Made by a program: the position numbers and the translations under genes | Shown here: in pieces, positions 27,583 through 36,964 of the stretch | How positions within the stretch are numbered: position 1 is the first letter of the stretch | How the letters are laid out: each line of letters begins with the position of its first letter | Assembly: GCF_004346185.1 (NCBI RefSeq) | Contig: NZ_SMAI01000012.1 | Location: 62,001-126,000 of the forward strand | Direction: 5' to 3' | From: Aquabacter spiritensis | GTDB taxonomy: Bacteria; Pseudomonadota; Alphaproteobacteria; Rhizobiales; Xanthobacteraceae | Length of the DNA: 64,000 nucleotides | The notes under the pieces: model-generated | What the model saw: the letters and a program-made list of their open reading frames with translations, nothing else | Told to the model about the DNA's origin: nothing | The model's database searches: none

Positions 27583-28296
27583 ATGACCCGGCGCGACCCT
27601 CCTTTGCCCGCCACGCCAGCTTCGAGCCGAGCCGAACTCGACGCCTTCCTGCAAGCGGCAAAGAGCGTCTCACCCAGCGCGCCGACCGGAACCGGGCGTC
27701 TCGCATTTGCGCTCGATGCGACGATTTCCCGTCAGCCGACATGGGACCTCGCCTGCGAAATCCAGGCGGACCTATTCCGAAGCGCTGCGGACCTGGGCGG
27801 CCTCCAAGTGCAACTCATCTATTATCGCGGCAGCAACGAGTGTCGGGCATCGAACTGGGTGTCGGACCCGGCGGTCCTCGGCCCGCTGATGCGGCGCATC
27901 GACTGTCGCGGAGGCCTCACCCAGATTTCAAGGGTTCTCGGCCATCTGGAGCGCGAGGTCGAACGCTCGGGGGTCAAGGCGGCCGTGTTCGTCGGCGATG
28001 CCATCGAGGAAGATCCCGCGCTCCTCTGCGAGCGGGCTGGACGCCTCGGCCTGATGGGCGTGCGCCTGTTCCTGTTCCAGGAGGGCGGGGATGCCCGGGT
28101 GGAAGGGGTGCTGAAGGAAATGGCGCGCCTGTCGGGCGGGGCCTGGTGCCGCTTCACCCCGGGCGCAGGCGAGGAATTGCGTGGCCTGCTGCGGGCCGTG
28201 GCGGCCTATGCGGCAGGCGGGCGGGCGGCCCTGCGCGCCGGGCGCGAGCGCGATTCGATGCGGCTGCTGGCCGCGATGGGAGAGGCCGGCACGTGA
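27583..28296 (+). CDS. VWA-domain protein, partner of the downstream J-protein
   Basis: The ATG at 27583 gives a 237-residue soluble protein; an upstream in-frame start would add a cysteine-rich stretch without domain sense. A von Willebrand A-like fold is suggested by LAFALDATISRQPTWDLACEI (a loose MIDAS, Asp-x-Thr-x-Ser), then a YYRGSNECR strand and KAAVFVGDAIEE. The gene overlaps the next one by 4 bp (GTGA), so the two products are made together. Paired VWA and J-domain genes occur in Hyphomicrobiales, but their job is not established. The incomplete metal site suggests a protein-binding, not an enzymatic, role. Confidence 0.75.
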   Translation: MTRRDPPLPATPASSRAELDAFLQAAKSVSPSAPTGTGRLAFALDATISRQPTWDLACEIQADLFRSAADLGGLQVQLIYYRGSNECRASNWVSDPAVLGPLMRRIDCRGGLTQISRVLGHLEREVERSGVKAAVFVGDAIEEDPALLCERAGRLGLMGVRLFLFQEGGDARVEGVLKEMARLSGGAWCRFTPGAGEELRGLLRAVAAYAAGGRAALRAGRERDSMRLLAAMGEAGT

Positions 28297-28988
28297 CCCT
28301 GATCGCCGGAGCCCTCGCCCTCGCCCTCATCCTCTATCTCGTCCATCTCTGGACCAAGACGACCCCGCAGGCGCTGGCGCGCCGGCTGATGCAGGCCGGC
28401 GGCATCGCGGCCCTGATCGCGGCCGCGGGACTGCTGGTCACCGGGCGCTTCATGGCGGCCATCCCGGTCGCCGGAATAGGCCTCGCGATTCTCGGACGCT
28501 CCGGCGGTGGACTGGCGGGCCTGTTCGGCGGCGGACCGGCCAAGGTCTCGCGGGTGCGGTCCGCCTTGATCGAAATGGAACTGGACCATCGCAGCGGGGC
28601 CCTCACGGGCCGGTTCGTCGCGGGCCCGCGGGCGGGAACCGCGCTGGACGGCCTGGACGTGCCGACCCTCGTCGCTTTGCGGAGCGATCTCGATCCGCAG
28701 TCGCTGGCTCTAGTCGAAGCTTATCTCGACCGCCGGGCGCCCGCCTGGCGTGAGAACCGTGAGCAGGATGCGGGTCGGGGGGATGGCGGGGGACGCGCGG
28801 CGAACACTGCGATGACGCAGCAGGAAGCCTATGAGGTGCTTGGGCTTGAACCGGGGGCGGGAGAAGCCGCCGTGCGCAGCGCCCATCGCGCCCTGATGAA
28901 GAAGCTGCACCCCGATCATGGCGGGTCCGGCTATCTCGCGGCGCGGGTCAACCAAGCCAAGGATGTCATCTTGAGCAAACATCGATGA
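28293..28988 (+). CDS. Membrane-anchored J-domain (DnaJ/TIM14-like) protein
   Basis: The GTG start at 28293 overlaps the stop of the VWA gene. The 231-residue product has two hydrophobic segments (about 2-20 and 35-70) and a middle region containing MELDHRSGALTGRFVAGP. It ends in a truncated J domain (QQEAYEVLGLEPGAGE, then KKLHPDHGG, with the HPD triad that stimulates DnaK). The arrangement, membrane anchor first and J domain last, resembles TIM14/DjlA-like proteins that bring DnaK to the membrane. The client could be the co-encoded VWA protein; this is inference. A larger frame in another phase over the same DNA is a shadow. Confidence 0.85.
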   Translation: MTLIAGALALALILYLVHLWTKTTPQALARRLMQAGGIAALIAAAGLLVTGRFMAAIPVAGIGLAILGRSGGGLAGLFGGGPAKVSRVRSALIEMELDHRSGALTGRFVAGPRAGTALDGLDVPTLVALRSDLDPQSLALVEAYLDRRAPAWRENREQDAGRGDGGGRAANTAMTQQEAYEVLGLEPGAGEAAVRSAHRALMKKLHPDHGGSGYLAARVNQAKDVILSKHR

Positions 28989-29119
28989 GGGTTCCGCTTC
29001 TCCAGGACCAGGACCGGACCGCGCTGGAGCGATTTTCTCGGCGCGTCCGTCGTTCACACGCTGACCTTCGATTTCCCCCGGAGCCGAACCTTGGTGCGAT
29101 CCGGGAGAATCTCGACAAT

Positions 29120-30829
29120 TCAGTTCCGTAAAGTCATGCACGCAAAGTCGTTGCGCTGGAGTAAACGGCAGGCTTCCTTTGCGCCCTTCTCGTCGAGGCC
29201 TGCGAACCGCGCGCGATAAAGGTCGGACGACCCCTTCGTGACCTTTTCAGTGTAGGGCTCGGCGCCGCCGAGGAGCGACTTCGCCTTGGCCTGAGCGAGA
29301 TCGAGGCGCGCTTTCGCCTCCCGCTCCGCGCCGAAAGCGCCGATCTGGATCATCCAGCCCGGGCGGTGCGCAGCGGCCGGCTCGGTGCGGGCGGGCTTCG
29401 GCTCGGCGGCGGCGAGTTTCGCGACGTCCATACGGGGGGCGGACGTCGGGGCCGGCGGGATCGAGGCCGGCGCGGCTGCGGCTGGGAGAGTCACCGGACC
29501 AGCTGAAGCCGTCCGCACCGGCTGCAAAGGCGCCGCGACCGGGGCGGCGATGGCGGGTGCGACAGCCGCTATCGGCGCATTGGGCGGGGGCCCCATCAGT
29601 TCGCTCGCCCCGGTCAGGGCGGCGGGGGGCACCGGACCGCCCGAAGCCGCGAAGGTAGGCGCCGGCAACGCCTGCGGCATGGGACGGCTGATCGGCACCG
29701 TCTTCACGGCCACGGGCTTTATCGGCTCGGTCGAGCCTGCAGGTGGCGTGCGCACGGCGATGGCCGCCGTGGTCACAGGATCGGCGGCATATGCCAGCCG
29801 CTGCGGGGTCGGAAGCGGCGCGATGACGGCCTTGGCCTCGCGCACCGGTGCCGGCGCCGGAATCGGCGGCGGCTCGGCGGCAGCCGCAACTTCCGTCACC
29901 TTCGGCGTGACACGGCGCCCGGCATAAGCCCGATTCATGTTGGTGTTGATGAGCTGCGCCATCCGCGTGTCGCGGGACGCGCCGCTGGACCCACCCATGA
30001 CGACGCCGATCAGGAATCTGTCTTCGTCGTGGACCGAGGTGAGGAGATTGAACCCCGACGCGCGCGTATAGCCCGTCTTGATGCCGTCGACCCCCTCGAT
30101 CCGCCCGAACATGCGATTGTGACCCGCGATCGTCTGCCCCTTGTAAGTGAAGCTTCGGGTCGAAAAATATTTGTAATAGCGGGGGAAGCGGTCCTGTATC
30201 GCGATACCGAGCGTCGCGAGATCGCGCGCCGTGGTGACCTGGGCGCGATCCGGCAAACCGGACGCATTGCGGAACGTGGTGTTGCTCATCCCGAGGGCGC
30301 GCGCCTTGCGCGTCATCTGCGCGGCGAAATTGGATTCGCTGCCGCCCACCGCCTCGGCGATGACGACGGCAACGTCGTTGGCGGAGCGCGTGACCAGCGC
30401 CTTGATGGCATCCTCGACCTCGATCGTCGAGCCGGGCCGGACATTCAGCTTCGAAGGCGACTGCGCCGCCGCCCGTTGCGACACCGGCAGATCGCTGTCG
30501 AGATTGAGGCGTCCTGCATCGAGCTGCTCGAAGAGCAGATAGAGCGTCATCACCTTTGTAACCGAAGCGGGATGGCGCAGCGCATCGGCATTGTCGTCGT
30601 ACAGGACCTTGCCCGTATTGCCGTCGACGATGATGGCGGACTGACCGCTCCGCCACCCCGACCCGCTGGTCGAACTTTTCGCCACCTGCGAACTCGAGGA
30701 TTTCGCCTTGCTCTGCTTTCTCGGCTTCGCCTCGGCGAAGCTCGCCGACAGGCACAAGGCCGCCGCAAGCGCGGTGGAAAGGAGCTTGATCGGGAGGGTG
30801 CCGTGAGCCAGCGCCATACGCATGAACAT
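29120..30829 (-). CDS. D-alanyl-D-alanine carboxypeptidase with C-terminal SPOR domain
   Basis: This 569-residue protein has a Sec signal (LLSTALAAALCLSASFAEA). The S11 peptidase/penicillin-binding domain shows all three active-site motifs: SVTK at 89-92, SAN within TRSANDVAV, and KTG within DGIKTGYTR. A long Pro/Ala linker follows, then a SPOR domain in the last 80 residues (WMIQIGAFGAEREAKARLDLA), which binds denuded septal peptidoglycan. The enzyme trims the terminal D-Ala of pentapeptides in the periplasm, and the SPOR domain should direct it to the division site. Three in-frame ATGs lie within 12 bp, so the exact start is uncertain. Confidence 0.92.
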   Translation of the reverse strand: MFMRMALAHGTLPIKLLSTALAAALCLSASFAEAKPRKQSKAKSSSSQVAKSSTSGSGWRSGQSAIIVDGNTGKVLYDDNADALRHPASVTKVMTLYLLFEQLDAGRLNLDSDLPVSQRAAAQSPSKLNVRPGSTIEVEDAIKALVTRSANDVAVVIAEAVGGSESNFAAQMTRKARALGMSNTTFRNASGLPDRAQVTTARDLATLGIAIQDRFPRYYKYFSTRSFTYKGQTIAGHNRMFGRIEGVDGIKTGYTRASGFNLLTSVHDEDRFLIGVVMGGSSGASRDTRMAQLINTNMNRAYAGRRVTPKVTEVAAAAEPPPIPAPAPVREAKAVIAPLPTPQRLAYAADPVTTAAIAVRTPPAGSTEPIKPVAVKTVPISRPMPQALPAPTFAASGGPVPPAALTGASELMGPPPNAPIAAVAPAIAAPVAAPLQPVRTASAGPVTLPAAAAPASIPPAPTSAPRMDVAKLAAAEPKPARTEPAAAHRPGWMIQIGAFGAEREAKARLDLAQAKAKSLLGGAEPYTEKVTKGSSDLYRARFAGLDEKGAKEACRLLQRNDFACMTLRN

Positions 30830-30979
30830 GGTTCCGTATCAGTCCGGGTGGGTCGCGATGACCGATGCCCCGCCGCGGCGCGAAATATGCGCCGCTGGGA
30901 CCGTGATGGTGCGAGGAGTGACTGCGAGTGAGGTTAGAAACCCGCAGTTACCAAGGCGTAAATCCGGCGGCACCTTGTT

Positions 30980-31027
30980 TTGTGCAGTGCACAATTTTGT
31001 TGACGAAATTGTTGCAGTGCATATTAT
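30980..31027 (+). promoter_or_regulatory. Phasin promoter with PhaR-like operator palindromes
   Basis: TTGTGCAGTGCACAA (30980-30994) is a perfect palindrome with 7-bp arms. The core TGCAGTGCA recurs at 31013-31021, exactly between a -35 (TTGACG, 31000-31005) and a -10 (TATTAT, 31022-31027) spaced 16 bp. PhaR repressors of alphaproteobacteria bind TGCA-rich palindromes in front of phasin genes and leave when PHB granules form. Placement across the promoter of a phasin gene fits this well. Confidence 0.7.
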
Positions 31028-31098
31028 ACAGTCCGAGCCGGGAAAACCGGCTCCGGCGCCCCCATCGCGGCGCTGGCGGATGCAGGAAAGGAACTCCC

Positions 31099-31434
31099 AT
31101 GGTTCAGATGCAGAACGCCGAGGACATCCAGAAGCTCGGCAAGGAAAACGTGGACCTGGCGCTGAAGAGCTTCGGCGCGTGGTCCAAGGGCGCCCAGGCG
31201 ATCGCCATCGAGATGGCGGACTACACCAAAAGCTCGTTCGAGCTCGGCACCTCGACTCTCGAAAAGCTGCTCGGCGCCAAGACGCTCGACCAGGCCGTCG
31301 AGATTCAGCAGGGCTATTTCAAGACCTCCTACGAGACGCTCGTTGCGGAAGTCACGAAGATCGGCGAGCTCTGCGCCGACCTCGCCAAAGAGGCCTACAA
31401 GCCTTACGAGACGGTCTTCGCGAAGGTCCGTTGA
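31099..31434 (+). CDS. Phasin family protein (PHB granule coat)
   Basis: This 111-residue, almost wholly helical protein has the phasin_2 pattern: [25 protein letters not shown], then [29 protein letters not shown] and [19 protein letters not shown]. It is cytoplasmic and coats polyhydroxybutyrate granules, controlling their size. The ATG at 31099 has AAAGGA 6 bp upstream; an upstream in-frame start would cross the promoter. It is followed by a hairpin and then clpS-clpA. Confidence 0.9.
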   Translation: MVQMQNAEDIQKLGKENVDLALKSFGAWSKGAQAIAIEMADYTKSSFELGTSTLEKLLGAKTLDQAVEIQQGYFKTSYETLVAEVTKIGELCADLAKEAYKPYETVFAKVR

Positions 31435-31454
31435 GGCTTCACCGTCAAGCGGGC

Positions 31455-31475
31455 GGGCGGCGCGTGACGTCGCCC
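31455..31475 (+). terminator. Hairpin after the phasin gene
   Basis: GGGCGGCG and CGTCGCCC form an 8-bp stem (one G-U pair) with loop CGTGA, 20 bp after the phasin stop. No U-run follows, so it may stabilise the 3' end or act as a weak terminator. Confidence 0.35.
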
Positions 31476-31687
31476 TAGCCCGCGAAACTCTGCGCCGCCG
31501 GATGCCAAAATCGGCCCGCCGGCGCGCTGCGGTCTGGCGCTTGCCCATCGGCCTTCTTATTATTTCGGCAAACGCAGCGGTGACGGGCCTAGGGGGCCGG
31601 GTCGCGCGTATCGGGCCTGCGATTGCCAAAATGACCAGAACAACGTTCGTTTTTCCCATTCCCCGCCCCCAGGCGCGCGATCTCAGG

Positions 31688-32023
31688 ATGGCGGGCGGCG
31701 ACGGCGACAAACCGCGACGCGGCTCAGGCCCGGGAACCGCGGTGATTGCGCGCACCAAGCCGCAGACCAAGCGACCCAACCTCTATCGGGTGCTCCTCCT
31801 CAACGACGATTACACGCCGATGGAATTCGTGATTCACGTGCTCGAACGGTTCTTCAACAAGGACCGGGAAGAGGCCAACACGATCATGCTCCACGTCCAC
31901 AATCACGGCGTCGGCGAATGCGGTGTCTTCACCTACGAGGTCGCCGAAACAAAAGTGACGCAGGTGATGGACTTCGCGCGCAAACACCAACATCCTCTTC
32001 AATGTGTCATGGAGAAGAAATGA
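31688..32023 (+). CDS. clpS: ATP-dependent Clp protease adaptor ClpS
   Basis: This 111-residue protein has the ClpS core: [17 protein letters not shown] with the N-end-rule binding Asn-Asp pair and the conserved Met gate, [19 protein letters not shown], and a final KHQHPLQC. ClpS delivers N-degron substrates to ClpA. The ATG at 31688 has only a weak ribosome binding site (CAGG); an ATG at 31631 would add 19 residues. clpA begins about 150 bp downstream in the same direction, the usual order. Confidence 0.93.
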   Translation: MAGGDGDKPRRGSGPGTAVIARTKPQTKRPNLYRVLLLNDDYTPMEFVIHVLERFFNKDREEANTIMLHVHNHGVGECGVFTYEVAETKVTQVMDFARKHQHPLQCVMEKK

Positions 32024-32177
32024 CGCTGCCGCAGAGCGGCGCGACGGATCCGGAGGGGAGGGTTCGAGTTGGGCCTTGCGAAGGGGTGAGGCCGGTACGA
32101 AGTTTAAGGGAGCGCGTACACGTGTCGGGCCGTTGGACCGGCCAGGGCCCGGGACGGGGTACGAGATAGAGGTCTAG

Positions 32178-34646
32178 ATGCCAACTTTCTCACGCAGCCT
32201 CGAACAGTCGCTCCATCGGGCCCTCGCTCTCGCGAACGAGCGCCACCACGAATATGCGACCCTCGAGCATCTGCTGCTGTCCCTCGTCGATGATCAGGAT
32301 GCTGCGGCCGTAATGCGGGCCTGCAATGTCGATCTCGACAAGCTGCGTCGCAATCTCATCGAATATGTCGATGGCGAACTGGAAAATCTGGTCCAGCAGG
32401 GTGGCGACGATTCCAAGCCGACCGCAGGGTTCCAGCGCGTCATCCAGAGGGCTGTCATCCATGTGCAATCGTCCGGTCGCGAGGAAGTGACCGGGGCCAA
32501 CGTGCTGGTCGCGATCTTCGCGGAGCGCGAAAGCCATGCCGCGTATTTCCTGCAGGAGCAGGATATGACGCGCTACGATGCGGTGAACTACATCTCTCAT
32601 GGCATCGCCAAGCGGGCCGGCATGTCCGAAAGCCGCCCGGTGCGCGGCGCGGAGGACGAGACCGAGACCAAGGCGGGCGACGACGGGAAGAAAAAGGCCG
32701 ACGCGCTCGATGCCTATTGCGTGAACCTCAACAAGAAGGCGCACGAGGGCAAGATCGACCCCCTGATCGGCCGCGACAAGGAAATTCAGCGCACCATCCA
32801 GGTGCTGTGCCGCCGGCAGAAGAACAATCCCCTTTTCGTGGGTGATCCCGGCGTCGGCAAGACCGCGATCGCGGAGGGCCTGGCGCGCCGCATTATCAAT
32901 GGCGACGTGCCGGAAGTGCTCGCCACCGCCACCATCTTCTCCCTCGACATGGGCGCCCTGCTTGCCGGAACGCGCTACCGCGGCGATTTCGAGGAGCGTC
33001 TGAAGCAGGTGGTCAAGGAGATCGAGGCCTATCCCAACGCCATCATGTTCATCGATGAGATCCATACGGTGATCGGCGCGGGCGCCACTTCCGGGGGCGC
33101 GATGGATGCCTCGAACCTGTTGAAGCCGGCTCTTGCTTCCGGGTCGCTGCGCTGCATGGGTTCGACGACCTACAAGGAATATCGGCAATATTTCGAAAAG
33201 GACCGCGCGCTGGTGCGCCGCTTCCAAAAGATCGACGTGGCCGAGCCGACGGTGCCCGACGCCATTGAGATCCTGAAGGGGCTGAAGCCCTATTTCGAGG
33301 ATTACCACCGGCTGCGTTACACCAACGAGGCCATCAAGGCTGCGGTGGAGCTCTCGGCCCGCTACATCCATGACCGCAAGCTGCCCGACAAGGCGATCGA
33401 TGTGATCGACGAAAGCGGCGCGGCGCAGATGCTGCTGCCCGAGACACGACGCAAGAAGACGATCGGCCTCAAGGAGATCGAGGCGACCATCGCCACCATG
33501 GCGCGGATCCCGCCCAAATCGGTGTCGAAGGACGATGCGGAGGTGCTTGCGGCTCTCGAAACCACGCTCAAGCGGGTGGTCTACGGGCAGGACAAGGCGA
33601 TCGAGGCTCTCTCCGCCTCGATCAAGCTGGCACGTGCCGGACTTCGCGAGCCCGAAAAGCCGATCGGCAGCTATCTGTTTTCCGGCCCCACCGGCGTCGG
33701 CAAGACCGAGGTTGCCAAGCAGCTCGCCTCCTCGCTCGGCGTGAACCTGCTCCGCTTCGACATGTCGGAATATATGGAGCGCCACACGGTCTCACGGCTG
33801 ATCGGCGCCCCTCCGGGCTATGTCGGCTTCGACCAAGGCGGCCTGTTGACGGACGGCGTCGACCAGACCCCGCATTGCGTGTTGTTGCTGGACGAGATCG
33901 AGAAGGCCCACCCCGACCTGTTCAACATTCTCCTCCAGGTCATGGACCATGGGAAACTGACCGATCACAACGGGAAGTCGGTCGATTTCCGCAACGTCAT
34001 CCTGATCATGACCACCAATGCCGGCGCCGCCGACCTGTCCAAGGCGGCGTATGGATTCACCCGCAGCAAGCGCGAGGGCGACGACGTGGAGGCGATAAAT
34101 CGCACCTTCGCGCCGGAATTCCGCAACCGGCTTGATGCGGTGATCCCGTTCGCCCACCTCTCGACGGAGATCATTGCGCAAGTGGTCGAGAAGTTCGTGC
34201 TCCAGCTCGAAGCACAGCTCGCCGACCGGAACGTGACGATCGAGCTCTCCGACGAGGCATCGGCCTGGCTGGTGGAACGCGGCTATGACGAGCAGATGGG
34301 CGCGCGTCCCATGTCGCGGGTGATTCAGGAATACATCAAGACGCCGCTGGCGGACCAAGTCCTGTTCGGTCGCCTGAAGGGCGGCGGGCATGTCCGGGTC
34401 GTGGTGACGGGCGAGGACTCTCAGTCCAAGCTCGGCTTTGAATTCCCGGAAGGTCCGATCACTCCGAAGCCGGACAAGATCGCGCCCGCAGTGAAGCGCG
34501 CACCGCGTCGCAAGAGCGAAGCGCGAGCGAAGGCCTCGCGGCCGGGCGGACCGCGCAAGCCGGCGGGGCCGAAGGCGGGTCCCAAAGGCGGCGGCGGCCC
34601 CGGCCGGGGCAGCCATGTGCCGAAGGTGCCCCTGGTCAAGGCTTGA
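32178..34646 (+). CDS. clpA: ATP-dependent Clp protease ATP-binding subunit ClpA
   Basis: This 822-residue AAA+ unfoldase has an N-terminal Clp repeat domain ([21 protein letters not shown], quoted in part). The first AAA module has Walker A GDPGVGKT near residue 222-229 and Walker B MFIDEIH. The second has [12 protein letters not shown] and [12 protein letters not shown]. It lacks the ClpB middle domain and so is ClpA, which feeds unfolded proteins to ClpP. After the usual end, about 65 residues rich in Lys, Arg, Pro and Gly form a disordered basic tail. clpS lies immediately upstream. No clpP is in the window. Confidence 0.95.
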   Translation: MPTFSRSLEQSLHRALALANERHHEYATLEHLLLSLVDDQDAAAVMRACNVDLDKLRRNLIEYVDGELENLVQQGGDDSKPTAGFQRVIQRAVIHVQSSGREEVTGANVLVAIFAERESHAAYFLQEQDMTRYDAVNYISHGIAKRAGMSESRPVRGAEDETETKAGDDGKKKADALDAYCVNLNKKAHEGKIDPLIGRDKEIQRTIQVLCRRQKNNPLFVGDPGVGKTAIAEGLARRIINGDVPEVLATATIFSLDMGALLAGTRYRGDFEERLKQVVKEIEAYPNAIMFIDEIHTVIGAGATSGGAMDASNLLKPALASGSLRCMGSTTYKEYRQYFEKDRALVRRFQKIDVAEPTVPDAIEILKGLKPYFEDYHRLRYTNEAIKAAVELSARYIHDRKLPDKAIDVIDESGAAQMLLPETRRKKTIGLKEIEATIATMARIPPKSVSKDDAEVLAALETTLKRVVYGQDKAIEALSASIKLARAGLREPEKPIGSYLFSGPTGVGKTEVAKQLASSLGVNLLRFDMSEYMERHTVSRLIGAPPGYVGFDQGGLLTDGVDQTPHCVLLLDEIEKAHPDLFNILLQVMDHGKLTDHNGKSVDFRNVILIMTTNAGAADLSKAAYGFTRSKREGDDVEAINRTFAPEFRNRLDAVIPFAHLSTEIIAQVVEKFVLQLEAQLADRNVTIELSDEASAWLVERGYDEQMGARPMSRVIQEYIKTPLADQVLFGRLKGGGHVRVVVTGEDSQSKLGFEFPEGPITPKPDKIAPAVKRAPRRKSEARAKASRPGGPRKPAGPKAGPKGGGGPGRGSHVPKVPLVKA

Positions 34647-34796
34647 ACCCAACCCTCCGGCGCGGCCAGGGGGTAACCTCCCAGGGCTGCGCCGGGCGCG
34701 CAGGACTGGGCTGCGTGTGCGGTGCTCGACGCGAAGCGGGCGGAGCGCTACACCTTCCCCATCGCACCGCCTGAGGCTCGAAAGCGGCAGCCACGC

Positions 34797-35750
34797 ATGG
34801 TCACCATCGTCGACACCCTGAACCGGCCCCGCCACCCCGAAAAGGCGCACCGCCCGGAGAACGCGGTGTTGCGCAAACCAGACTGGATCCGCGTCAAGGC
34901 ACCGGGGTCCGCCGGTTGGGCGAAGACCGCAGAGATCGTTCGGGCGAACGGCCTCCACACCGTGTGTGAAGAAGCGGGTTGCCCCAATATCGGCGAGTGC
35001 TGGGAAAAGAAGCACGCGACGTTCATGATCATGGGCGATACGTGCACCCGCGCCTGCGCCTTCTGTAACGTGCGCACGGGACTGCCGGATGCGCTCGACG
35101 GCGATGAGCCTCAAAAGGTGGCGGAGGCGGTAGCAAAACTGGGCCTCAGCCACGTCGTCATAACTTCGGTTGACCGCGACGACTTGTCGGACGGAGGCGC
35201 CGAGCATTTCGCCCGCACGATCACGGCGATCCGCGCGGCCAGTCCGGGGACAACGATCGAGATCCTCACGCCGGATTTTCTTCGCAAGCCCGGTGCGGTG
35301 GAGGTCGTGGTCGCGGCGCGGCCGGACGTGTTCAACCACAATCTGGAGACCGTGCCGGCGAAATACCTCACCGTGCGTCCCGGCGCGCGGTATTTCCATT
35401 CGCTGCGGCTGCTGCAGCAGGTGAAGGAATTGGATCCCTCCATTTTCACCAAGTCAGGCATCATGGTCGGCCTCGGCGAGGAGCGGAACGAAGTTCTCCA
35501 GCTCATGGACGACCTGCGCGCCGCCGAGGTGGATTTCATGACCATCGGTCAATATCTCCAGCCGACCCGTCGGCATCACAAGGTTGAACGCTTCGTGACG
35601 CCCGACGAGTTCAAGGCGTTCGAGACGGTCGCCTTCGCCAAGGGCTTCCTCATGGTGTCCTCGAGCCCCCTCACCCGCTCCTCGCACCATGCCGGCGAGG
35701 ATTTCGAGCGGCTGCGCAAGGCGCGAGACCAGAAGTTGGGCCGGGCCTGA
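34797..35750 (+). CDS. lipA: Lipoyl synthase
   Basis: The ATG at 34797 gives the usual alphaproteobacterial N-terminus [20 protein letters not shown]. The auxiliary cluster cysteines are C57, C62 and C68 ([12 protein letters not shown]), and the radical-SAM cluster is C83, C87 and C90 (CTRACAFC). The C-terminal [10 protein letters not shown] carries the RSS serine that ligates the auxiliary cluster. LipA inserts two sulfurs into octanoyl groups on E2 and GcvH proteins. At 317 residues it is normal length. An in-frame ATG 75 bp upstream has no support. Confidence 0.96.
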   Translation: MVTIVDTLNRPRHPEKAHRPENAVLRKPDWIRVKAPGSAGWAKTAEIVRANGLHTVCEEAGCPNIGECWEKKHATFMIMGDTCTRACAFCNVRTGLPDALDGDEPQKVAEAVAKLGLSHVVITSVDRDDLSDGGAEHFARTITAIRAASPGTTIEILTPDFLRKPGAVEVVVAARPDVFNHNLETVPAKYLTVRPGARYFHSLRLLQQVKELDPSIFTKSGIMVGLGEERNEVLQLMDDLRAAEVDFMTIGQYLQPTRRHHKVERFVTPDEFKAFETVAFAKGFLMVSSSPLTRSSHHAGEDFERLRKARDQKLGRA

Positions 35751-35754
35751 CACC

Positions 35755-36219
35755 ATGCCGTCTTTCTCCAATGCCCGCATCGTGAAGCACGATGCCGCCG
35801 ACATGTTCGCTTTGGTGGCGGACGTGGAGCGCTATCCGGAATTCGTGCCGCTCTGCGAAGCACTGCGTGTCCGCCGGCGCACCAAAAGCGACGAGGGTGT
35901 GGAAGTGCTCGTGGCCGACATGACGGTCGCCTACAAGCTGATCCGGGAGACTTTCACCTCCCGCGTCACGCTCGACCGGCCGCGTCTCGTCATCCATGTG
36001 GAATATCTCGACGGCCCTTTCAGCCGCTTGGACAATCGCTGGGAATTCCGTGCCGTGGACCAGGGACGCAGCGAGGTGAAGTTCCACATCTCCTACGAAT
36101 TCCGCTCGCGGACCCTCGGCCTGCTCATGGGCGCCATGTTCGACGCCGCGTTCCGCCGCTTCGCCGATGCCTTCGAGGCCCGCGCCGACGCCGTTTACGG
36201 AGCGCCTGCCGGCGCCTGA
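35755..36219 (+). CDS. Coq10/RatA-type START-domain protein
   Basis: This 154-residue protein begins 4 bp after lipA. It shows the polyketide-cyclase/START fold of the Coq10 group: FALVADVERYPEFVPLCEALRV, ADMTVAYKLIRETFTSRV, and a long C-terminal helix. Coq10 proteins bind ubiquinone or its precursors and support respiration; the E. coli relative RatA was described as affecting ribosome association. The pairing with lipA is conserved in alphaproteobacteria. Confidence 0.9.
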   Translation: MPSFSNARIVKHDAADMFALVADVERYPEFVPLCEALRVRRRTKSDEGVEVLVADMTVAYKLIRETFTSRVTLDRPRLVIHVEYLDGPFSRLDNRWEFRAVDQGRSEVKFHISYEFRSRTLGLLMGAMFDAAFRRFADAFEARADAVYGAPAGA

Positions 36220-36250
36220 ACGGGTCGACGGCGCCCGCCCCCAAGGGCGC

Positions 36251-36838
36251 CTATCGCATCACATAGACCGTCGCGCCCACCCGGACGCGGTTATAGAGGT
36301 CGGTGACGTCTTCATTGGTCATGCGGAAACACCCCGAGGAGACCGCCTGACCGATCGTTTCCGGCTCGTTCGACCCGTGGATGCGGTAGAGACTCGATCC
36401 GAGATACATAGCGCGCGCGCCGAGCGGATTGTCGATGCCACCGGGCATATAGCGCGGCAGATCGGGACGTCGCTTCAACATTTGGGCCGGCGGCGTCCAG
36501 CTCGGCCATTCGCGCTTGGCGCTCACCGTCTTCACACCGGACCATTGAAATCCGTCCCGGCCGACACCGATGCCATACTCGATCGCCTGTCCGCGCGCAG
36601 TGACGAAATAGAGCCGGCGCTGGCTGGTCGAGATGACGATGTTACCCGGTGCATATTTGGCATCGATGGGCACCTGGCGGCGCATGAGCGGCGAACCGCC
36701 GAAACCCGAGGCAAAACCGCTGAACAACGAGTTGAAATTGAAGGGTTCGTAGCGGTCGTCCGCTTGTGCCGGCGCAATCGAGAGGCAGGCGGCCGCCAAA
36801 GCGGCTGCCGCAAACATCTTTATCCGGAAGCCCGTCAT
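36251..36838 (-). CDS. L,D-transpeptidase (YkuD/ErfK family)
   Basis: The start at 36838 (MTGFRIKMFAAAALAAACLS) yields a signal peptide ending near APAQA; GAGG lies upstream. The 195-residue product carries the YkuD catalytic motif: H154 in HGSNEPE and SSGCFRM with the nucleophile C170 and R172. Such enzymes form 3-3 peptide cross-links or attach outer-membrane proteins to peptidoglycan, which is typical of polar-growing Hyphomicrobiales. The gene is monocistronic and convergent with coq10. Confidence 0.93.
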   Translation of the reverse strand: MTGFRIKMFAAAALAAACLSIAPAQADDRYEPFNFNSLFSGFASGFGGSPLMRRQVPIDAKYAPGNIVISTSQRRLYFVTARGQAIEYGIGVGRDGFQWSGVKTVSAKREWPSWTPPAQMLKRRPDLPRYMPGGIDNPLGARAMYLGSSLYRIHGSNEPETIGQAVSSGCFRMTNEDVTDLYNRVRVGATVYVMR

Positions 36839-36964
36839 ATCCCAGTCCTCGCCTGCGTCCGTTGCGGCCCCACCCTGATGTCGCCGCAAATGGGGTCGGC
36901 TCGCAACCTCTTTATGCCACTGTGGTTGCCGATTTCGATCCGTCGATGGGGGGATTCACACGCC

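Noticed and set aside
27513-28292. Upstream extension of the J-domain protein
   Set aside because: It is the shadow of the VWA gene; the GTG at 28293 with GTGA overlap gives a clean membrane-anchored J-protein.
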